Below are positions 29,607 to 39,784 of a stretch of 64,000 bases of DNA, in pieces. Origin of the DNA: an uncultured Bacteroidota bacterium (GTDB lineage: Bacteria > Bacteroidota > Bacteroidia > Flavobacteriales > Flavobacteriaceae); NCBI GenBank assembly GCA_902523635.1, contig CABZAE010000004.1, forward strand, positions 45,844-109,843, written 5' to 3'. Position 1 is the first letter of the stretch, and each line of letters starts with the position of its first letter. Position numbers and translations under genes: made by a program. The notes under the pieces are model-generated. The model saw nothing but the letters and a program-made list of their open reading frames with translations. It ran no database searches and had not been told where the DNA came from.

Positions 29607-32222
29607 ATGGAGATTGAAAAGAGTTTTGATGCAAAAAAAATCCAATCCAAGTGGTACAAACACTGGACTAAAAATGGATATTTTAGTTCAATCCCCAATG
29701 AAAAAACACCATTTACTATTGTAATACCTCCTCCTAATGTGACAGGAATTTTGCACATGGGACACATGCTAAATAACACAATACAAGACGTTCTTATAAG
29801 AAAGGCTAGATTAGAAGGATTTAATGCGTGTTGGGTACCAGGTACGGATCACGCTTCGATTGCTACAGAGGCTAAAGTTGTTAAGCATTTAAAAGAAAAA
29901 GGAATACAAAAAGAAGATCTATCCCGAGATAAATTTCTTAGTCATGCTTGGGACTGGACTGAAAAATATGGAGGAAAAATTTTAGATCAATTAAAAAGAT
30001 TAGGTTGCTCATGTGATTGGAGTAGAACGAAATTTACTCTCGACTCAGATATGTCAGAATCAGTAATTAAGGTATTTATTGACCTACATGAAAAAGGTTT
30101 GATATATCGTGGCTATAAAATGGTTAATTGGGATCCAGAGGCCAAGACCACTTTGTCAAATGAGGAGGTTGTTTTTGTTGAGGAAGAAACAAAAATTTAT
30201 TTTATTTCTTACAAGATTTCAGAATCAGATGATGAAATACATGTTGCCACAACGAGACCTGAAACCATATTTGGAGACACTGCAATTGCAGTTAACCCCA
30301 AAGACACGAGGTATCAAAAATTTATTGGTCAAAATGCTTCTATTCCAATTTTAAATAAAAGTATTCCAATAATCTCTGATGACCTTGTAGATCCTGAATT
30401 CGGAACAGGATGTCTTAAAATTACGCCAGCTCACAGCGAAAATGATAAAGAAATAGGAGATCGACATAATTTAGAGTTGTTAGATATTCTTAATGATGAT
30501 GGCTCACTAAATCATTTTAATCTACATTATTCAGGGATGGATAGGTTTGAAGCTAGAAAAAAAATAGTTGTTGAACTTAATTCGATGGGTGCGCTAATTA
30601 AAAGTGAACCTTATGTTACAAAAATTGGTAGATCCGAGAGGACGAACTGCATCATTGAGCCAAGGTTATCCAAACAGTGGTTTTTAAAAATGGAAAAAAT
30701 AGCGAAACCAGCATTGAATGCAGTTTTGAATAATGAAGTACAGTTTTTCCCAAAAAAGTTCAAAAACATCTATAGAAATTGGATGGAAAACATAAGAGAT
30801 TGGAATATTTCTAGACAACTTTGGTGGGGTCACAGAATACCTGTATACTATTACACTAATGATAAAAACAATTATGTTGTTGCCGAAAATATCGACGAAG
30901 CTTTAAAATTAATTAATCAAAAAAAAGGTTTTGAATATGTGAATAAAGAGAAAATATATCAAGAAAATGATGTTTTGGACACATGGTTTTCATCTTGGAT
31001 TTGGCCAATAAGTGTATTTGATGGAATAAGAAATCCAGATAATAAGGATTTTAAGTATTATTATCCAACAAATGACTTGGTAACAGGTCCTGACATTTTA
31101 TTTTTCTGGGTTGCAAGAATGATTGTTTCTGGCTATGAATTTAAAAAAAATAAACCTTTTAATTCTGTTTATTTTACTGGACTTGTTCGCGACAAATTGG
31201 GTAGAAAAATGTCTAAACAATTGGGAAATTCACCTGATGCATTGAAACTAATTGATAAATTTGGTGCTGATAGTGTTCGTGTTGGTTTATTATTTAGCGC
31301 ACCTGCTGGTAATGACTTGTTGTTTGACGAATCCCTTTGTCAACAAGGTAAAAACTTTTCAAATAAGATATGGAATTCTCTTAGACTTCTCAAGTCATGG
31401 ACCGTCTCCGAAAAATTGAGTGAACCTAAAACGTCTACTATTGCTTCTAAATGGTTTGAATCAAAATTTAATTCTAAATTAAATGATGTAGAAGATTTCT
31501 TTAGAAAGTATAGAATATCTGATGCTTTAATTACAATTTACAAATTAATTTGGGAGGATTACTGTTCATGGTATTTGGAAATTATAAAACCAAATTATGG
31601 AGAATCAATTGATCAAGTAACCTATAAAAAAACGCTTATGTATTTTAAAAAATGTTTAAAAATACTTCACCCTTTTATGCCTTTTCTAACCGAAGAAATT
31701 TGGAGTTTGATTAAAGATCAAAAAGAATCATCAATCATAATTAGTAATTGGCCAAACATAGGTTCAATTGATTCAAATTATATTGAAAATTTCCAACACA
31801 CTCAGAAAATCATTACCAATATTAGAAAGTTTAGAAATGTCAATGGTATTTCTGTCAATAAAAGAATAGAACTTTTAAGTAAAAATAAACCAGATTATAA
31901 TTTTGAGTTCAAAGAGATCGTATTAAAGCTAGTGAATGTCAGTATTGAATTTAACAATGAAAAAATTAATAATAATTTAAGCTCAATTATGGTTGAGAGT
32001 AAGGAGTATTTTATATCAAATAATTTTGAACTAAAAGATGATTTATCTAACATACGTCAACAATTAGATTACAACCTTGGGTTTCTAAAATCGATACAGA
32101 GTAAGTTAAATAATAAAAAATTTGTCGACAATGCACCAAAACAGGTTCTGCTTAATGAACAAAAAAAAGAGAGAGATACATTGGAAAAAATCAAAATATT
32201 AGAGAATAAATTATCAAAATAA
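29607..32222 (+). CDS. valS: Valyl-tRNA synthetase
   Basis: This 871-residue class I synthetase charges tRNA-Val. The HIGH-type motif is in PPPNVTGILHMGHML and the KMSKS-type motif reads KMSKQ (RKMSKQLGNSPD). The editing domain contains TTRPETIFGDTAI, and the C-terminal coiled coil is typical of ValS. I chose the ATG at 29607 (MEIEKSFDAKKI), which fits family starts and the promoter position. Confidence 0.97.
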   Translation: MEIEKSFDAKKIQSKWYKHWTKNGYFSSIPNEKTPFTIVIPPPNVTGILHMGHMLNNTIQDVLIRKARLEGFNACWVPGTDHASIATEAKVVKHLKEKGIQKEDLSRDKFLSHAWDWTEKYGGKILDQLKRLGCSCDWSRTKFTLDSDMSESVIKVFIDLHEKGLIYRGYKMVNWDPEAKTTLSNEEVVFVEEETKIYFISYKISESDDEIHVATTRPETIFGDTAIAVNPKDTRYQKFIGQNASIPILNKSIPIISDDLVDPEFGTGCLKITPAHSENDKEIGDRHNLELLDILNDDGSLNHFNLHYSGMDRFEARKKIVVELNSMGALIKSEPYVTKIGRSERTNCIIEPRLSKQWFLKMEKIAKPALNAVLNNEVQFFPKKFKNIYRNWMENIRDWNISRQLWWGHRIPVYYYTNDKNNYVVAENIDEALKLINQKKGFEYVNKEKIYQENDVLDTWFSSWIWPISVFDGIRNPDNKDFKYYYPTNDLVTGPDILFFWVARMIVSGYEFKKNKPFNSVYFTGLVRDKLGRKMSKQLGNSPDALKLIDKFGADSVRVGLLFSAPAGNDLLFDESLCQQGKNFSNKIWNSLRLLKSWTVSEKLSEPKTSTIASKWFESKFNSKLNDVEDFFRKYRISDALITIYKLIWEDYCSWYLEIIKPNYGESIDQVTYKKTLMYFKKCLKILHPFMPFLTEEIWSLIKDQKESSIIISNWPNIGSIDSNYIENFQHTQKIITNIRKFRNVNGISVNKRIELLSKNKPDYNFEFKEIVLKLVNVSIEFNNEKINNNLSSIMVESKEYFISNNFELKDDLSNIRQQLDYNLGFLKSIQSKLNNKKFVDNAPKQVLLNEQKKERDTLEKIKILENKLSK

Positions 32223-32226
32223 AGTT

Positions 32227-32880
32227 TTAGATTGTTGCGATTACATCTATACCTCCTTTTACTTTATCACCTTCCTGAACGTTGACTTTAATATCTGTGG
32301 GAAGAAATAAATCAACCCTAGATCCAAATTTGATAAATCCCGCATCAGTACCTTGAACAACATTTAAACCTTCTTTTGAATAATTAACAATTCTTCTTGC
32401 TAATGCACCTGCAATTTGTCTAAACATTACATCACCAAAGACTTCGTTGTTAACAACGATCGTTGTTCTTTCATTTAGTTCAGAAGATTTTGGAAGCCAG
32501 GCAACAAGATATTTTCCAGGATGATACTTACTAAACTTTACTAATCCACTTATGGGATGTCTTGTAACATGAACATTTAATGGAGACATGAAAACTGAAA
32601 CTTGAATACGTTCATCCTTAAAATATTCTTTTTCAAAAACTTTTTTTATTATGACAACTTTACCATCAACAGAGGAAATTATATTTTCTTTGTTAATTTT
32701 TGTTTTTCTTTTTGGGTTTCTAAAAAACTGTAGAATTAATATGAACTTAATTAATATGATAATTTGAATACCATTTCTCAAATATGAGTTAGTGATTTGC
32801 TCAGTTAATATTACAATGAGAGTTGTTAAAAAGAATGATGCTAAAATGATTTTATAACCCTCTTTATGAAACACTTTCAA
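32227..32880 (-). CDS. psd: Phosphatidylserine decarboxylase proenzyme (short form)
   Basis: This 217-residue enzyme converts phosphatidylserine to phosphatidylethanolamine at the membrane. After two N-terminal hydrophobic segments come VFMSPLNVHVTRHP and the self-cleaving FGSR site near the C terminus, where the serine becomes the pyruvoyl cofactor. It overlaps cdsA by 17 nt, so the two phospholipid genes are coupled. Confidence 0.94.
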   Translation of the reverse strand: MKVFHKEGYKIILASFFLTTLIVILTEQITNSYLRNGIQIIILIKFILILQFFRNPKRKTKINKENIISSVDGKVVIIKKVFEKEYFKDERIQVSVFMSPLNVHVTRHPISGLVKFSKYHPGKYLVAWLPKSSELNERTTIVVNNEVFGDVMFRQIAGALARRIVNYSKEGLNVVQGTDAGFIKFGSRVDLFLPTDIKVNVQEGDKVKGGIDVIATI

Positions 32881-33703
32881 AATATTTTAATAATAAATAA
32901 ACAAATGGTGCTGCAAATATAACACTATCCATTCTATCGTACAGACCACCATGGCCAGGCAACCAATTTCCACTGTCCTTAACTCCAGCTTCTCTTTTGA
33001 ACTGAGATTGTACAAGATCTCCAATTGCTCCGGAAGTAGTAATAATAATTGCCAAAGCAATCCATTGAGTTAGACTTAAATTTAAATTGACGAAGTTAAA
33101 AAGTAGAATACTTGTTATTACAGACATTGCAAGTGCTCCAATAAATCCCTCAACACTTTTTTTTGGAGAAACCACTTGCAATAGGGGTCTTTTCCCAAAA
33201 TTAATACCAAAAATATATGCACTAGAATCAGAAACCCACATCAATATTAGAAAATAAAAAATATAGTATGGATTATATTCATTTGTAAGTGTTGGAATTG
33301 AAAATAAAATCACTAATGAACCAACTAAATAAAAATGACCCAAGAATCTATTTTTCAGAATAGAAAAAGAAAATTCTTTTTTTTTAAGTAAAGAAAATCC
33401 CAATAAAATATTAGTAATAGTTATTGTAAGCACAAAAAAGATTTGAAATACCCAATTATATGAAAGTATAAATAAAGAAATATACAACGGAAAAGTTAAG
33501 TACAATATTAAATTTGATTTACCTGTATCGGAGGAAAAAAATTTATGATTATAATTGGAAATCAACTTGATAAACTCAAATACCAACACTAGACTACAAA
33601 AAAAACCGACTATGTAGAAAAGAATTTCATTGTAAAACAAAGGAAAAATTAAAAAAATAGCGTATGAAATTGCAGTAAACGATCTAATATAAAAATCTTT
33701 CAT
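32864..33703 (-). CDS. cdsA: Phosphatidate cytidylyltransferase
   Basis: This 279-residue membrane enzyme makes CDP-diacylglycerol. It has eight or so hydrophobic helices, and the C-terminal signature KDSGNWLPGHGGLYDRMDS is diagnostic. It lies directly after the LUD-domain gene (no gap) and overlaps psd, as in the conserved flavobacterial order ftsH-LUD-cdsA-psd. Confidence 0.96.
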   Translation of the reverse strand: MKDFYIRSFTAISYAIFLIFPLFYNEILFYIVGFFCSLVLVFEFIKLISNYNHKFFSSDTGKSNLILYLTFPLYISLFILSYNWVFQIFFVLTITITNILLGFSLLKKKEFSFSILKNRFLGHFYLVGSLVILFSIPTLTNEYNPYYIFYFLILMWVSDSSAYIFGINFGKRPLLQVVSPKKSVEGFIGALAMSVITSILLFNFVNLNLSLTQWIALAIIITTSGAIGDLVQSQFKREAGVKDSGNWLPGHGGLYDRMDSVIFAAPFVYLLLKYFESVS

Positions 33704-34312
33704 TTAAAAATCTTCTAAAAGTAATAAGTAAAGATTTTTAGCTGAACTTCCGTAGGTAAGAAAATTAGTATTTTCTTTTTCAAGATTTTTGAAATTTTTA
33801 ATACTTGTGATATTAGTTGGTAAATTATTAGGGTATTTATTTTTGATTCTATTTAAACCTTCACTTAAGGTGTCAGTGATCTGACTTATTTTTGCAATAA
33901 CAATGAAATTTAGAGGCAGGTCATTCACTTTATGTGACTTTATTTGTTCAGCACATATCAGTAAACTTCCATCATTTGCAACTAAAAATTCACACCCAGT
34001 CAAAAAAAACTTTGAATTTAAATTAGTTTTTGAAATATTTAATTTATTATTTTTAGAAGTGAATTCCAAAAGTGAATCATCGTAACATAATATCTCAGCA
34101 TCTTCCCAATTATTTTCTTCAATTATTTGTAAAAAGAAATTTATACATTCAGGCTTATTTTCACAATACAAAAATTTTCCACCATTTTCTGTAAAGAAAT
34201 ATGTGAATCTTTCTTCAATTGGATCATTTAAACCTGGCATATATTTACCAGAAACTTCTTCACTTAATTCTTCCTCACCTTTATTAAAAAAAGATTTGAT
34301 GAATTTTTTCAA
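33704..34312 (-). CDS. LUD-domain protein (LutC/YkgG-like)
   Basis: The 202 residues include ERFTYFFTENGGKFLYCENKPE near the N terminus, EFLVANDGSLLICAEQIKSHK in the middle and a late FLTYGSSAKNLYLLL, matching the LUD superfamily. Relatives in lactate oxidation complexes bind substrates, but this stand-alone form between ftsH and cdsA has no known function. Confidence 0.8.
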   Translation of the reverse strand: MKKFIKSFFNKGEEELSEEVSGKYMPGLNDPIEERFTYFFTENGGKFLYCENKPECINFFLQIIEENNWEDAEILCYDDSLLEFTSKNNKLNISKTNLNSKFFLTGCEFLVANDGSLLICAEQIKSHKVNDLPLNFIVIAKISQITDTLSEGLNRIKNKYPNNLPTNITSIKNFKNLEKENTNFLTYGSSAKNLYLLLLEDF

Positions 34313-34378
34313 AATAATGATTTTGAATGTAAATATAAAAAATCTTATTTTTCGAGTAAGTTATGAGAATATCGAAGA

Positions 34379-36316
34379 TTATTTTGAATTGGATTTTTTA
34401 ATTGCTTCTTTGATGTCAAAAGGTCTTTCACCATAAATTCTTACAAGATCTTCCTTAAAAATAACTTCTTTTTCGAGCAGGGAATTTGCTAATTCTATTA
34501 ATTTAGTTTTGTGTTTCTTTAACAATTTGATCGCTCTTTGGTATTGAGTTTCGATGATATTAGAGATTTCTTTATCAATTACTTGAGCAGTAACATCACT
34601 GTATGGTTTGGTGAAGCCATAATCGTTTTGACCACTGGAATCATAATAAGTTAAATTTCCTATTTTATCATTTAATCCATACACTGTCACCATTGATCTT
34701 GCTTGCTTGGTAACTTTTTCAAGATCACTTAGTGCTCCTGTTGAAATATTATTAAACATAACTTTTTCAGCTGCTCTTCCTCCTAAAGCTGCACACATTT
34801 CGTCCAAAATTTGTTCGGGTTTAACAATTTGTCTTTCTTCAGGTAAGTACCATGCTGCTCCAAGTGACTGGCCTCTTGGAACTATAGTGACTTTTACAAG
34901 TGGGGCAGCGTGTTCTAACATCCAGCTTACGGTTGCATGGCCAGCTTCGTGAAAAGCAATTGTTTTTTTCTCTGCATCTGTAATGATTTTATTTTTCTTT
35001 TCAAGTCCTCCAACGATTCGGTCAACTGCATCTAGAAAGTCTTGTTTGTTAACTGATTTTTTTAATTTCCTTGCAGCTATTAGTGCGGCTTCATTACAAA
35101 CGTTAGCAATATCAGCACCTGAAAAGCCAGGTGTTTGCTTTGCCAGAAAATCAGTGTCGAGTGATTTAGCAATTTTAATAGGTTTTAAGTGGACGTTGAA
35201 AATTTCTTTCCTCTCTCTTACATCAGGAAGATCAACATAAATTTGTCTATCAAATCTACCAGCTCTCATCAATGCTTTATCAAGGACATCAGCTCTGTTA
35301 GTAGCTGCTAGAACAATTACGTTAGTATTAGTTCCAAATCCATCCATTTCAGTTAATAATTGATTTAGTGTGTTTTCTCTTTCATCATTTCCTCCGGTCA
35401 TGTTACTTTTCCCCCTAGCTCTTCCAATCGCATCTATTTCGTCAATAAAAATTATAGATGGCGATTTTTCTTTAGCTTGCTTAAAAAGATCACGCACTCT
35501 TGAAGCACCTACACCAACAAACATTTCAACAAAATCAGAACCTGAGAGAGAGAAAAAGGGTACTTTTGCTTCACCAGCTACTGCTTTTGCAAGTAGTGTT
35601 TTTCCAGTTCCAGGTAATCCAACAAGCAGAGCACCTTTCGGAATTTTACCACCTAATTTTGTGTATTTAGTTGGGTTTTTTAGAAAGTCAACAATTTCTT
35701 GTACTTCTTCTTTAGCCCCTTCGAGTCCGGCAACATCTTTGAAAGTGGTCTTAACATCATTCTTTTCATCAAATAGTTTTGCTTTTGATTTGCCAATACT
35801 GAAAATTTGTGAGCCTCCACCTGCTCCACCGGACATCCTTCTCATAAAAAAGAACCAAAGTCCGACAAGGATGATTAAGGGTAAAAATCCTATTATGTAA
35901 TCTAGAAATTTATTTTCAACTGTCTTAAAATCATAATTGAATTGTATTCCGTTATTTTCAGCACTTTCAAGTTTGTTTTGAAAGTTTTCAAGATTTCCAA
36001 TTTCAAAAACGTAATGTGGACCATTGATATTTCTCTGTCCAAGAAAATTAGTAGAGTTGGCCTTTTTATGGTCTGGGCTGTTCAAAGCATCCCGGTTTAA
36101 AGTTACTTGCGCAATGTTTTTATTTACTACTGTAACATTTTTAATTTCTCCTTTGTTCAGAAATTTTTCGAAGCTTGATATATTAATTTTTTTAGATGCA
36201 CTTGTATTTCCGTCTCCACCCATAAAATATGTGCTAGCAAAAAACACCAATATAGAGGCATAGATCCAATATGAATTAAATTTTGGTTTATTAGAAATAT
36301 TTTTCTTTTTATTCAT
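34379..36316 (-). CDS. ftsH: ATP-dependent zinc metalloprotease FtsH
   Basis: This membrane-bound AAA+ protease degrades misassembled and regulatory proteins. Two transmembrane helices flank a periplasmic domain (about 35-140); Walker A GLPGTGKT is near 233-240, Walker B is [11 protein letters not shown], and the zinc site is HEAGH near 450. I chose the ATG at 36316, which begins 1 nt after the rsfS stop; an ATG at 36334 would overlap rsfS. The product is 645 residues. Confidence 0.97.
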   Translation of the reverse strand: MNKKKNISNKPKFNSYWIYASILVFFASTYFMGGDGNTSASKKINISSFEKFLNKGEIKNVTVVNKNIAQVTLNRDALNSPDHKKANSTNFLGQRNINGPHYVFEIGNLENFQNKLESAENNGIQFNYDFKTVENKFLDYIIGFLPLIILVGLWFFFMRRMSGGAGGGSQIFSIGKSKAKLFDEKNDVKTTFKDVAGLEGAKEEVQEIVDFLKNPTKYTKLGGKIPKGALLVGLPGTGKTLLAKAVAGEAKVPFFSLSGSDFVEMFVGVGASRVRDLFKQAKEKSPSIIFIDEIDAIGRARGKSNMTGGNDERENTLNQLLTEMDGFGTNTNVIVLAATNRADVLDKALMRAGRFDRQIYVDLPDVRERKEIFNVHLKPIKIAKSLDTDFLAKQTPGFSGADIANVCNEAALIAARKLKKSVNKQDFLDAVDRIVGGLEKKNKIITDAEKKTIAFHEAGHATVSWMLEHAAPLVKVTIVPRGQSLGAAWYLPEERQIVKPEQILDEMCAALGGRAAEKVMFNNISTGALSDLEKVTKQARSMVTVYGLNDKIGNLTYYDSSGQNDYGFTKPYSDVTAQVIDKEISNIIETQYQRAIKLLKKHKTKLIELANSLLEKEVIFKEDLVRIYGERPFDIKEAIKKSNSK

Positions 36317-36317
36317 C

Positions 36318-36674
36318 TTAAAATTTATTTTCAAAAAGAGTTGATTGTGCTTCTTCCCACAATTCCTCTATGTTGTAATAATTTCTAGTTTCTTCAACAA
36401 ATATATGAACTACAACATCAATATAGTCAACCAGTACCCATTTAGAATTTTCAAGCCCCTCGATTTGATGTGGTTTTTCACCTATTTTTTTTGAAACTAC
36501 TTTTTTTATTGAGTTTGTTATAGCATTAACTTGAGTATTTGAGTTTCCTGAGCACACTATAAAATATTGACATACTACATTATCGATATTTTTTAGATTG
36601 AGAATATTTATTTTAGAACCTTTTACTTCCTCAATTCCCTCAACAACACAAGATATTAACTTATCAGTATTCAA
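36318..36674 (-). CDS. rsfS: Ribosome silencing factor
   Basis: This 118-residue protein binds ribosomal protein L14 and blocks subunit joining in starvation. Typical segments are GIEEVKGSKI, VCQYFIVCSGNSNTQVNAI and WVLVDYIDVVVHIF followed by YYNIEELW. The start is TTG, as no in-frame ATG lies between the promoter region and the conserved N terminus. It is directly followed by ftsH. Confidence 0.95.
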   Translation of the reverse strand: MNTDKLISCVVEGIEEVKGSKINILNLKNIDNVVCQYFIVCSGNSNTQVNAITNSIKKVVSKKIGEKPHQIEGLENSKWVLVDYIDVVVHIFVEETRNYYNIEELWEEAQSTLFENKF

Positions 36675-36731
36675 ATTGATTATTTAAGTGTAAATTTAAT
36701 TTTTTTAACTGATTTTTTAATAATCCTTTTA

Positions 36732-37475
36732 ATGATAGAAATAATCAAACTTGATGCCACTAATTCAACTAACGATCATTTAAAAGAAAAATTAAGTACA
36801 ATTAATAAAAAGAAAACAATAATAGCTTACACATATAATCAAAAAAAAGGCAGAGGTCAAAGAAATAATGAGTGGATCTCAGAGCCGTTTAAAAACCTAT
36901 CATTATCTCTGTTAATTTTTCCAAAAAATCTATTAACTAAGGATATATTTTATGTAAATATTTTTGCTTCTGTTCTTTTAATCGATTTTTTTAAAAAAGA
37001 AAAAATTAAAAGACTACAGATTAAGTGGCCAAACGACATTTTGTCATACAATAAAAAATTTTGTGGAATATTATGTGAATCAATCATTAATAAACATTTA
37101 GTAAATAAATTAATTATTGGAATAGGAATTAATGTTAACCAAATTTCATTTGAAGGTTTGCCAAATGCATCCTCCATAAGAAAAATTTTAAAAAAAGAGA
37201 TAAATTTAGATTCTTTTACTAAAAGGCTCATAGAAAGTATTAAAAAAAGTATCAGCATATTTGAAGATACACCAAAAATAAAATCATTTAAAATATTTAA
37301 TAATTATTTGGATAACCTCCATGGTTATGGAACCATCAAATCCTATAAAATAAGTGGAGGAAATAAAATTCAAGCTGAAATTGTAGGTTTAAACAGGGAT
37401 GGATCTTTAAAAATTAAACTTATTAATGGAGAAATAAAAAAGTACAATTTCAATGATATTCAATTAATATACTGA
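36732..37475 (+). CDS. birA: Biotin--[acetyl-CoA-carboxylase] ligase
   Basis: This 247-residue enzyme attaches biotin to the carboxyl carrier protein. It has the biotin-binding KGRGQRNNEWISEP segment, LQIKWPNDI and the KFCGILCES motif. It lacks the N-terminal winged helix, so it is a ligase without repressor function. It is divergent from rsfS with a 57-nt gap and followed 1 nt later by a YqaA-like gene. Confidence 0.94.
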   Translation: MIEIIKLDATNSTNDHLKEKLSTINKKKTIIAYTYNQKKGRGQRNNEWISEPFKNLSLSLLIFPKNLLTKDIFYVNIFASVLLIDFFKKEKIKRLQIKWPNDILSYNKKFCGILCESIINKHLVNKLIIGIGINVNQISFEGLPNASSIRKILKKEINLDSFTKRLIESIKKSISIFEDTPKIKSFKIFNNYLDNLHGYGTIKSYKISGGNKIQAEIVGLNRDGSLKIKLINGEIKKYNFNDIQLIY

Positions 37476-37476
37476 A

Positions 37477-37932
37477 ATGGAGTTTTTAACTGATTGGGGA
37501 TACATTGGATTGTTTATTGCTAGTTTTCTATCTGCAACTATTATTCCATTTAGCTCCGAATTTGTTTTGAGTTTCATGATTGCAAATGGTTTTAATTTTA
37601 ATTTAACAGTAATTGTTGCTACAATTGGAAATTGGATTGGAGCACTAAGTAGTTATGCCTTGGGATGGTTAGGTAATTGGAGTTTACTAGAAAAATATTT
37701 TGGTATAAAGAGAAAAAAAGTTTATAGTTTCAAATTGAAAATTGAGCGTTGGGGTAGTTTACTTGCATTTTTTTCTTGGGTTCCCTTATTTGGAGATCTA
37801 ATTGCTGTGAGTTTAGGCTTTTTTAAAATAGATTTTGTTAAGGTCTCAACCTTTATGCTATTGGGAAAAATGTTAAGGTATTTTATTTGGGCACTGATGA
37901 CTTTGTGGGGTTTATCATTTTTTAAACTTTAA
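37477..37932 (+). CDS. YqaA/DedA-like membrane protein
   Basis: The 151 residues contain four to five hydrophobic segments with the family pattern SATIIPFSSEFVL, IGNWIGALSSYALGW and WVPLFGDLIAVSLGF. This is the VTT/SNARE-associated fold, related to DedA lipid transporters. The physiological substrate is unknown. It starts 1 nt after birA. Confidence 0.85.
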   Translation: MEFLTDWGYIGLFIASFLSATIIPFSSEFVLSFMIANGFNFNLTVIVATIGNWIGALSSYALGWLGNWSLLEKYFGIKRKKVYSFKLKIERWGSLLAFFSWVPLFGDLIAVSLGFFKIDFVKVSTFMLLGKMLRYFIWALMTLWGLSFFKL

Positions 37933-37933
37933 G

Positions 37934-38731
37934 TTATTTTGAAAATCTCCCTGGTGCGATGATTGAACTAAGTACATTAAAAACAGGTTTAGGTACTGTT
38001 TTCAATAAAAATGCAATAAATTTCCATCTTTTGGTTGGAACATAAAGTTTTTTTCTTTTAACCATTGCTTCAACAGACTCTTTGGCAACTCTTTGTGCTG
38101 AGTTTTTTAAAAAACTGGGTACTCTATCCATTTCTTCCTGAACACCACTTGCGGTATGAAAATTTGTTATCGTATATCCTGGGCAAATTGCAGTACAAGA
38201 AATGCCTTCATTATTATAGTTTAGGTTTATCAGCTCACTGAATCTGTTTACAAAAGTTTTCGTAGGTCCGTACAAAGACTGAACTTGCGATGGAGGGGCA
38301 AATGCAGCTACAGACGAAACTATCATAATTCTACCATCTTTAATTTTCAGCATTTGTGGAAGAAATAATTTTGTCAAGGATATTACCGAAATACTCAAAA
38401 CTCTAATACACTTTTCTTCCTCATCCATAGATGACAAATGCAAGGGTGTTACAATTCCGTAGCCTGCGTTGTTAATCAAAATTTTGATTAAATATTTATT
38501 TGAATTACAAAATTCATATATTTTATTGGGAGTGTTTTTATCGCTCAAGTCACCATCAATATAGTCTACATTAACTTTGTATTTAGTTTTTATATGTTTA
38601 GAAAATTTTTTTAATAAATCTTTTCTTCTGGCTGTCAAAACTAAATTGAATCCTTTTTCCGCCAAGATATATGCGATTTCAAGTCCGATCCCGGATGTTG
38701 AACCAGTTATGAGTGCATAAGGCTCATTCAT
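37934..38731 (-). CDS. SDR-family oxidoreductase
   Basis: The 265 residues include the cofactor motif TGSTSGIG (9-16), INNAGYG, a catalytic serine in VSSVAAF and the YGPTK pair (YxxxK). It resembles the broad group of short-chain dehydrogenases with C-terminal basic tails (DltE-like). The substrate is unknown. It abuts the SRPBCC gene (no gap). Confidence 0.88.
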   Translation of the reverse strand: MNEPYALITGSTSGIGLEIAYILAEKGFNLVLTARRKDLLKKFSKHIKTKYKVNVDYIDGDLSDKNTPNKIYEFCNSNKYLIKILINNAGYGIVTPLHLSSMDEEEKCIRVLSISVISLTKLFLPQMLKIKDGRIMIVSSVAAFAPPSQVQSLYGPTKTFVNRFSELINLNYNNEGISCTAICPGYTITNFHTASGVQEEMDRVPSFLKNSAQRVAKESVEAMVKRKKLYVPTKRWKFIAFLLKTVPKPVFNVLSSIIAPGRFSK

Positions 38732-39127
38732 TTAGTTTAAGTTAGCTATGTTTTTTGATAGATCATTGATGAAAGTCTGTAGAGGAGTTTTAACCATTAT
38801 TTCCATCATTGGGTTTAATTGACCTTTAAATTCAATGTGAAACTGGGTAATTTTATCATTTACTTCTTTAATGTGACCCTCTAAATAAAAATCTATTTTA
38901 GATTCCAATGACTTTAAAATAATTTTTTTTGACTCTATCTTTTCAATAATTTTTAATTGAAATATTGGCATACCTTTAATACCAAAAATAAAAGAATCTG
39001 AACTCAATACATCAAATTTTGAAATATTATTAGGCATTATTTTTTCAAAATTTTTCACAACTGATAATTTTCGAAATAAATCTTTTGCCGATAACTCTGA
39101 GCTTGAGACGATGCTTTTGAGTTCCAT
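38732..39127 (-). CDS. SRPBCC/START-like domain protein
   Basis: This 131-residue protein has the helix-grip fold pattern (SSSELSAKDLFRKLSVVKNFEKIMP, then alternating strands and a C-terminal amphipathic helix). Such proteins bind hydrophobic ligands; no function is known here. I chose the ATG at 39127, 5 nt after pyrE, over an upstream in-frame start inside pyrE. Pairing with pyrE is common in Flavobacteriia. Confidence 0.8.
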   Translation of the reverse strand: MELKSIVSSSELSAKDLFRKLSVVKNFEKIMPNNISKFDVLSSDSFIFGIKGMPIFQLKIIEKIESKKIILKSLESKIDFYLEGHIKEVNDKITQFHIEFKGQLNPMMEIMVKTPLQTFINDLSKNIANLN

Positions 39128-39132
39128 TGTTC

Positions 39133-39777
39133 TTATTTTATTTTCCAATTTTCTGGATCCTTTTTCCAATCAAGCAGAACCTCGTATTCTTTAGAATCTA
39201 TGTAATTTGAATCCAATGCTTGTTCAAGCAAGATGTCATATGAACTAAGTGTTTTAAGTTCAACATTACTTGCTTTAAAGTTCTTATTCGATATTGGAAA
39301 GCCATAACTGAAAATACTAACCATTCCATTGATTTTCAATTCTGCATTTCTAAGAGCATCTACAGCCATTAAACTACTTTTACCCGTGCTGATTAAATCT
39401 TCAACAACTACAACTGATTGTCCTTTGCTAAAGGCACCCTCAATTTGATTCATTCTCCCGTGTTTTTTAGCGCTTGTACGAACATAAATAAAGGGGAGTT
39501 CTAATAGATCAGCTACTAAAGTACCAATTCCTATGGCACCAGTTGCAACACCAGCAATAACATCAGGTTTTTTGTAGAAAGTATTAATTTTCTTGCAAAT
39601 TTGAGTGGTTATGAATGATCTTGTTTTGGGATAGGATAAAATGATTCTATTGTCACAATATATTGGAGATTTCCAACCGCTTGTCCAAATAAATGGGCTT
39701 TTTGAATTCAATTTAATTGCATTAATTTGTAATAAATTTTTTGCTATATTTTTTGCATCTATTAAATCCAAAGCCAT
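39133..39777 (-). CDS. pyrE: Orotate phosphoribosyltransferase
   Basis: This 214-residue enzyme joins orotate and PRPP in pyrimidine synthesis. The PRPP-binding motif is VVVVEDLISTGKSS, with the flexible-loop KKHGRMNQIEG segment before it and FIWTSGWKSPIYCDNR near the N terminus. It is divergent from the NUDIX gene with only 7 nt between starts, so promoter elements must lie inside the coding sequences. Confidence 0.96.
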   Translation of the reverse strand: MALDLIDAKNIAKNLLQINAIKLNSKSPFIWTSGWKSPIYCDNRIILSYPKTRSFITTQICKKINTFYKKPDVIAGVATGAIGIGTLVADLLELPFIYVRTSAKKHGRMNQIEGAFSKGQSVVVVEDLISTGKSSLMAVDALRNAELKINGMVSIFSYGFPISNKNFKASNVELKTLSSYDILLEQALDSNYIDSKEYEVLLDWKKDPENWKIK

Positions 39778-39784
39778 TAAACAA

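Noticed and set aside
31195-31230. KMSKQ instead of KMSKS in ValS as a defect
   Set aside because: The last position of this motif is variable in valyl-tRNA synthetases, and the rest of the enzyme is intact.
35370-35900. Long open frame (176 codons) antisense to ftsH
   Set aside because: It is a shadow of the conserved ftsH AAA domain with biased, low-complexity residues and no promoter.
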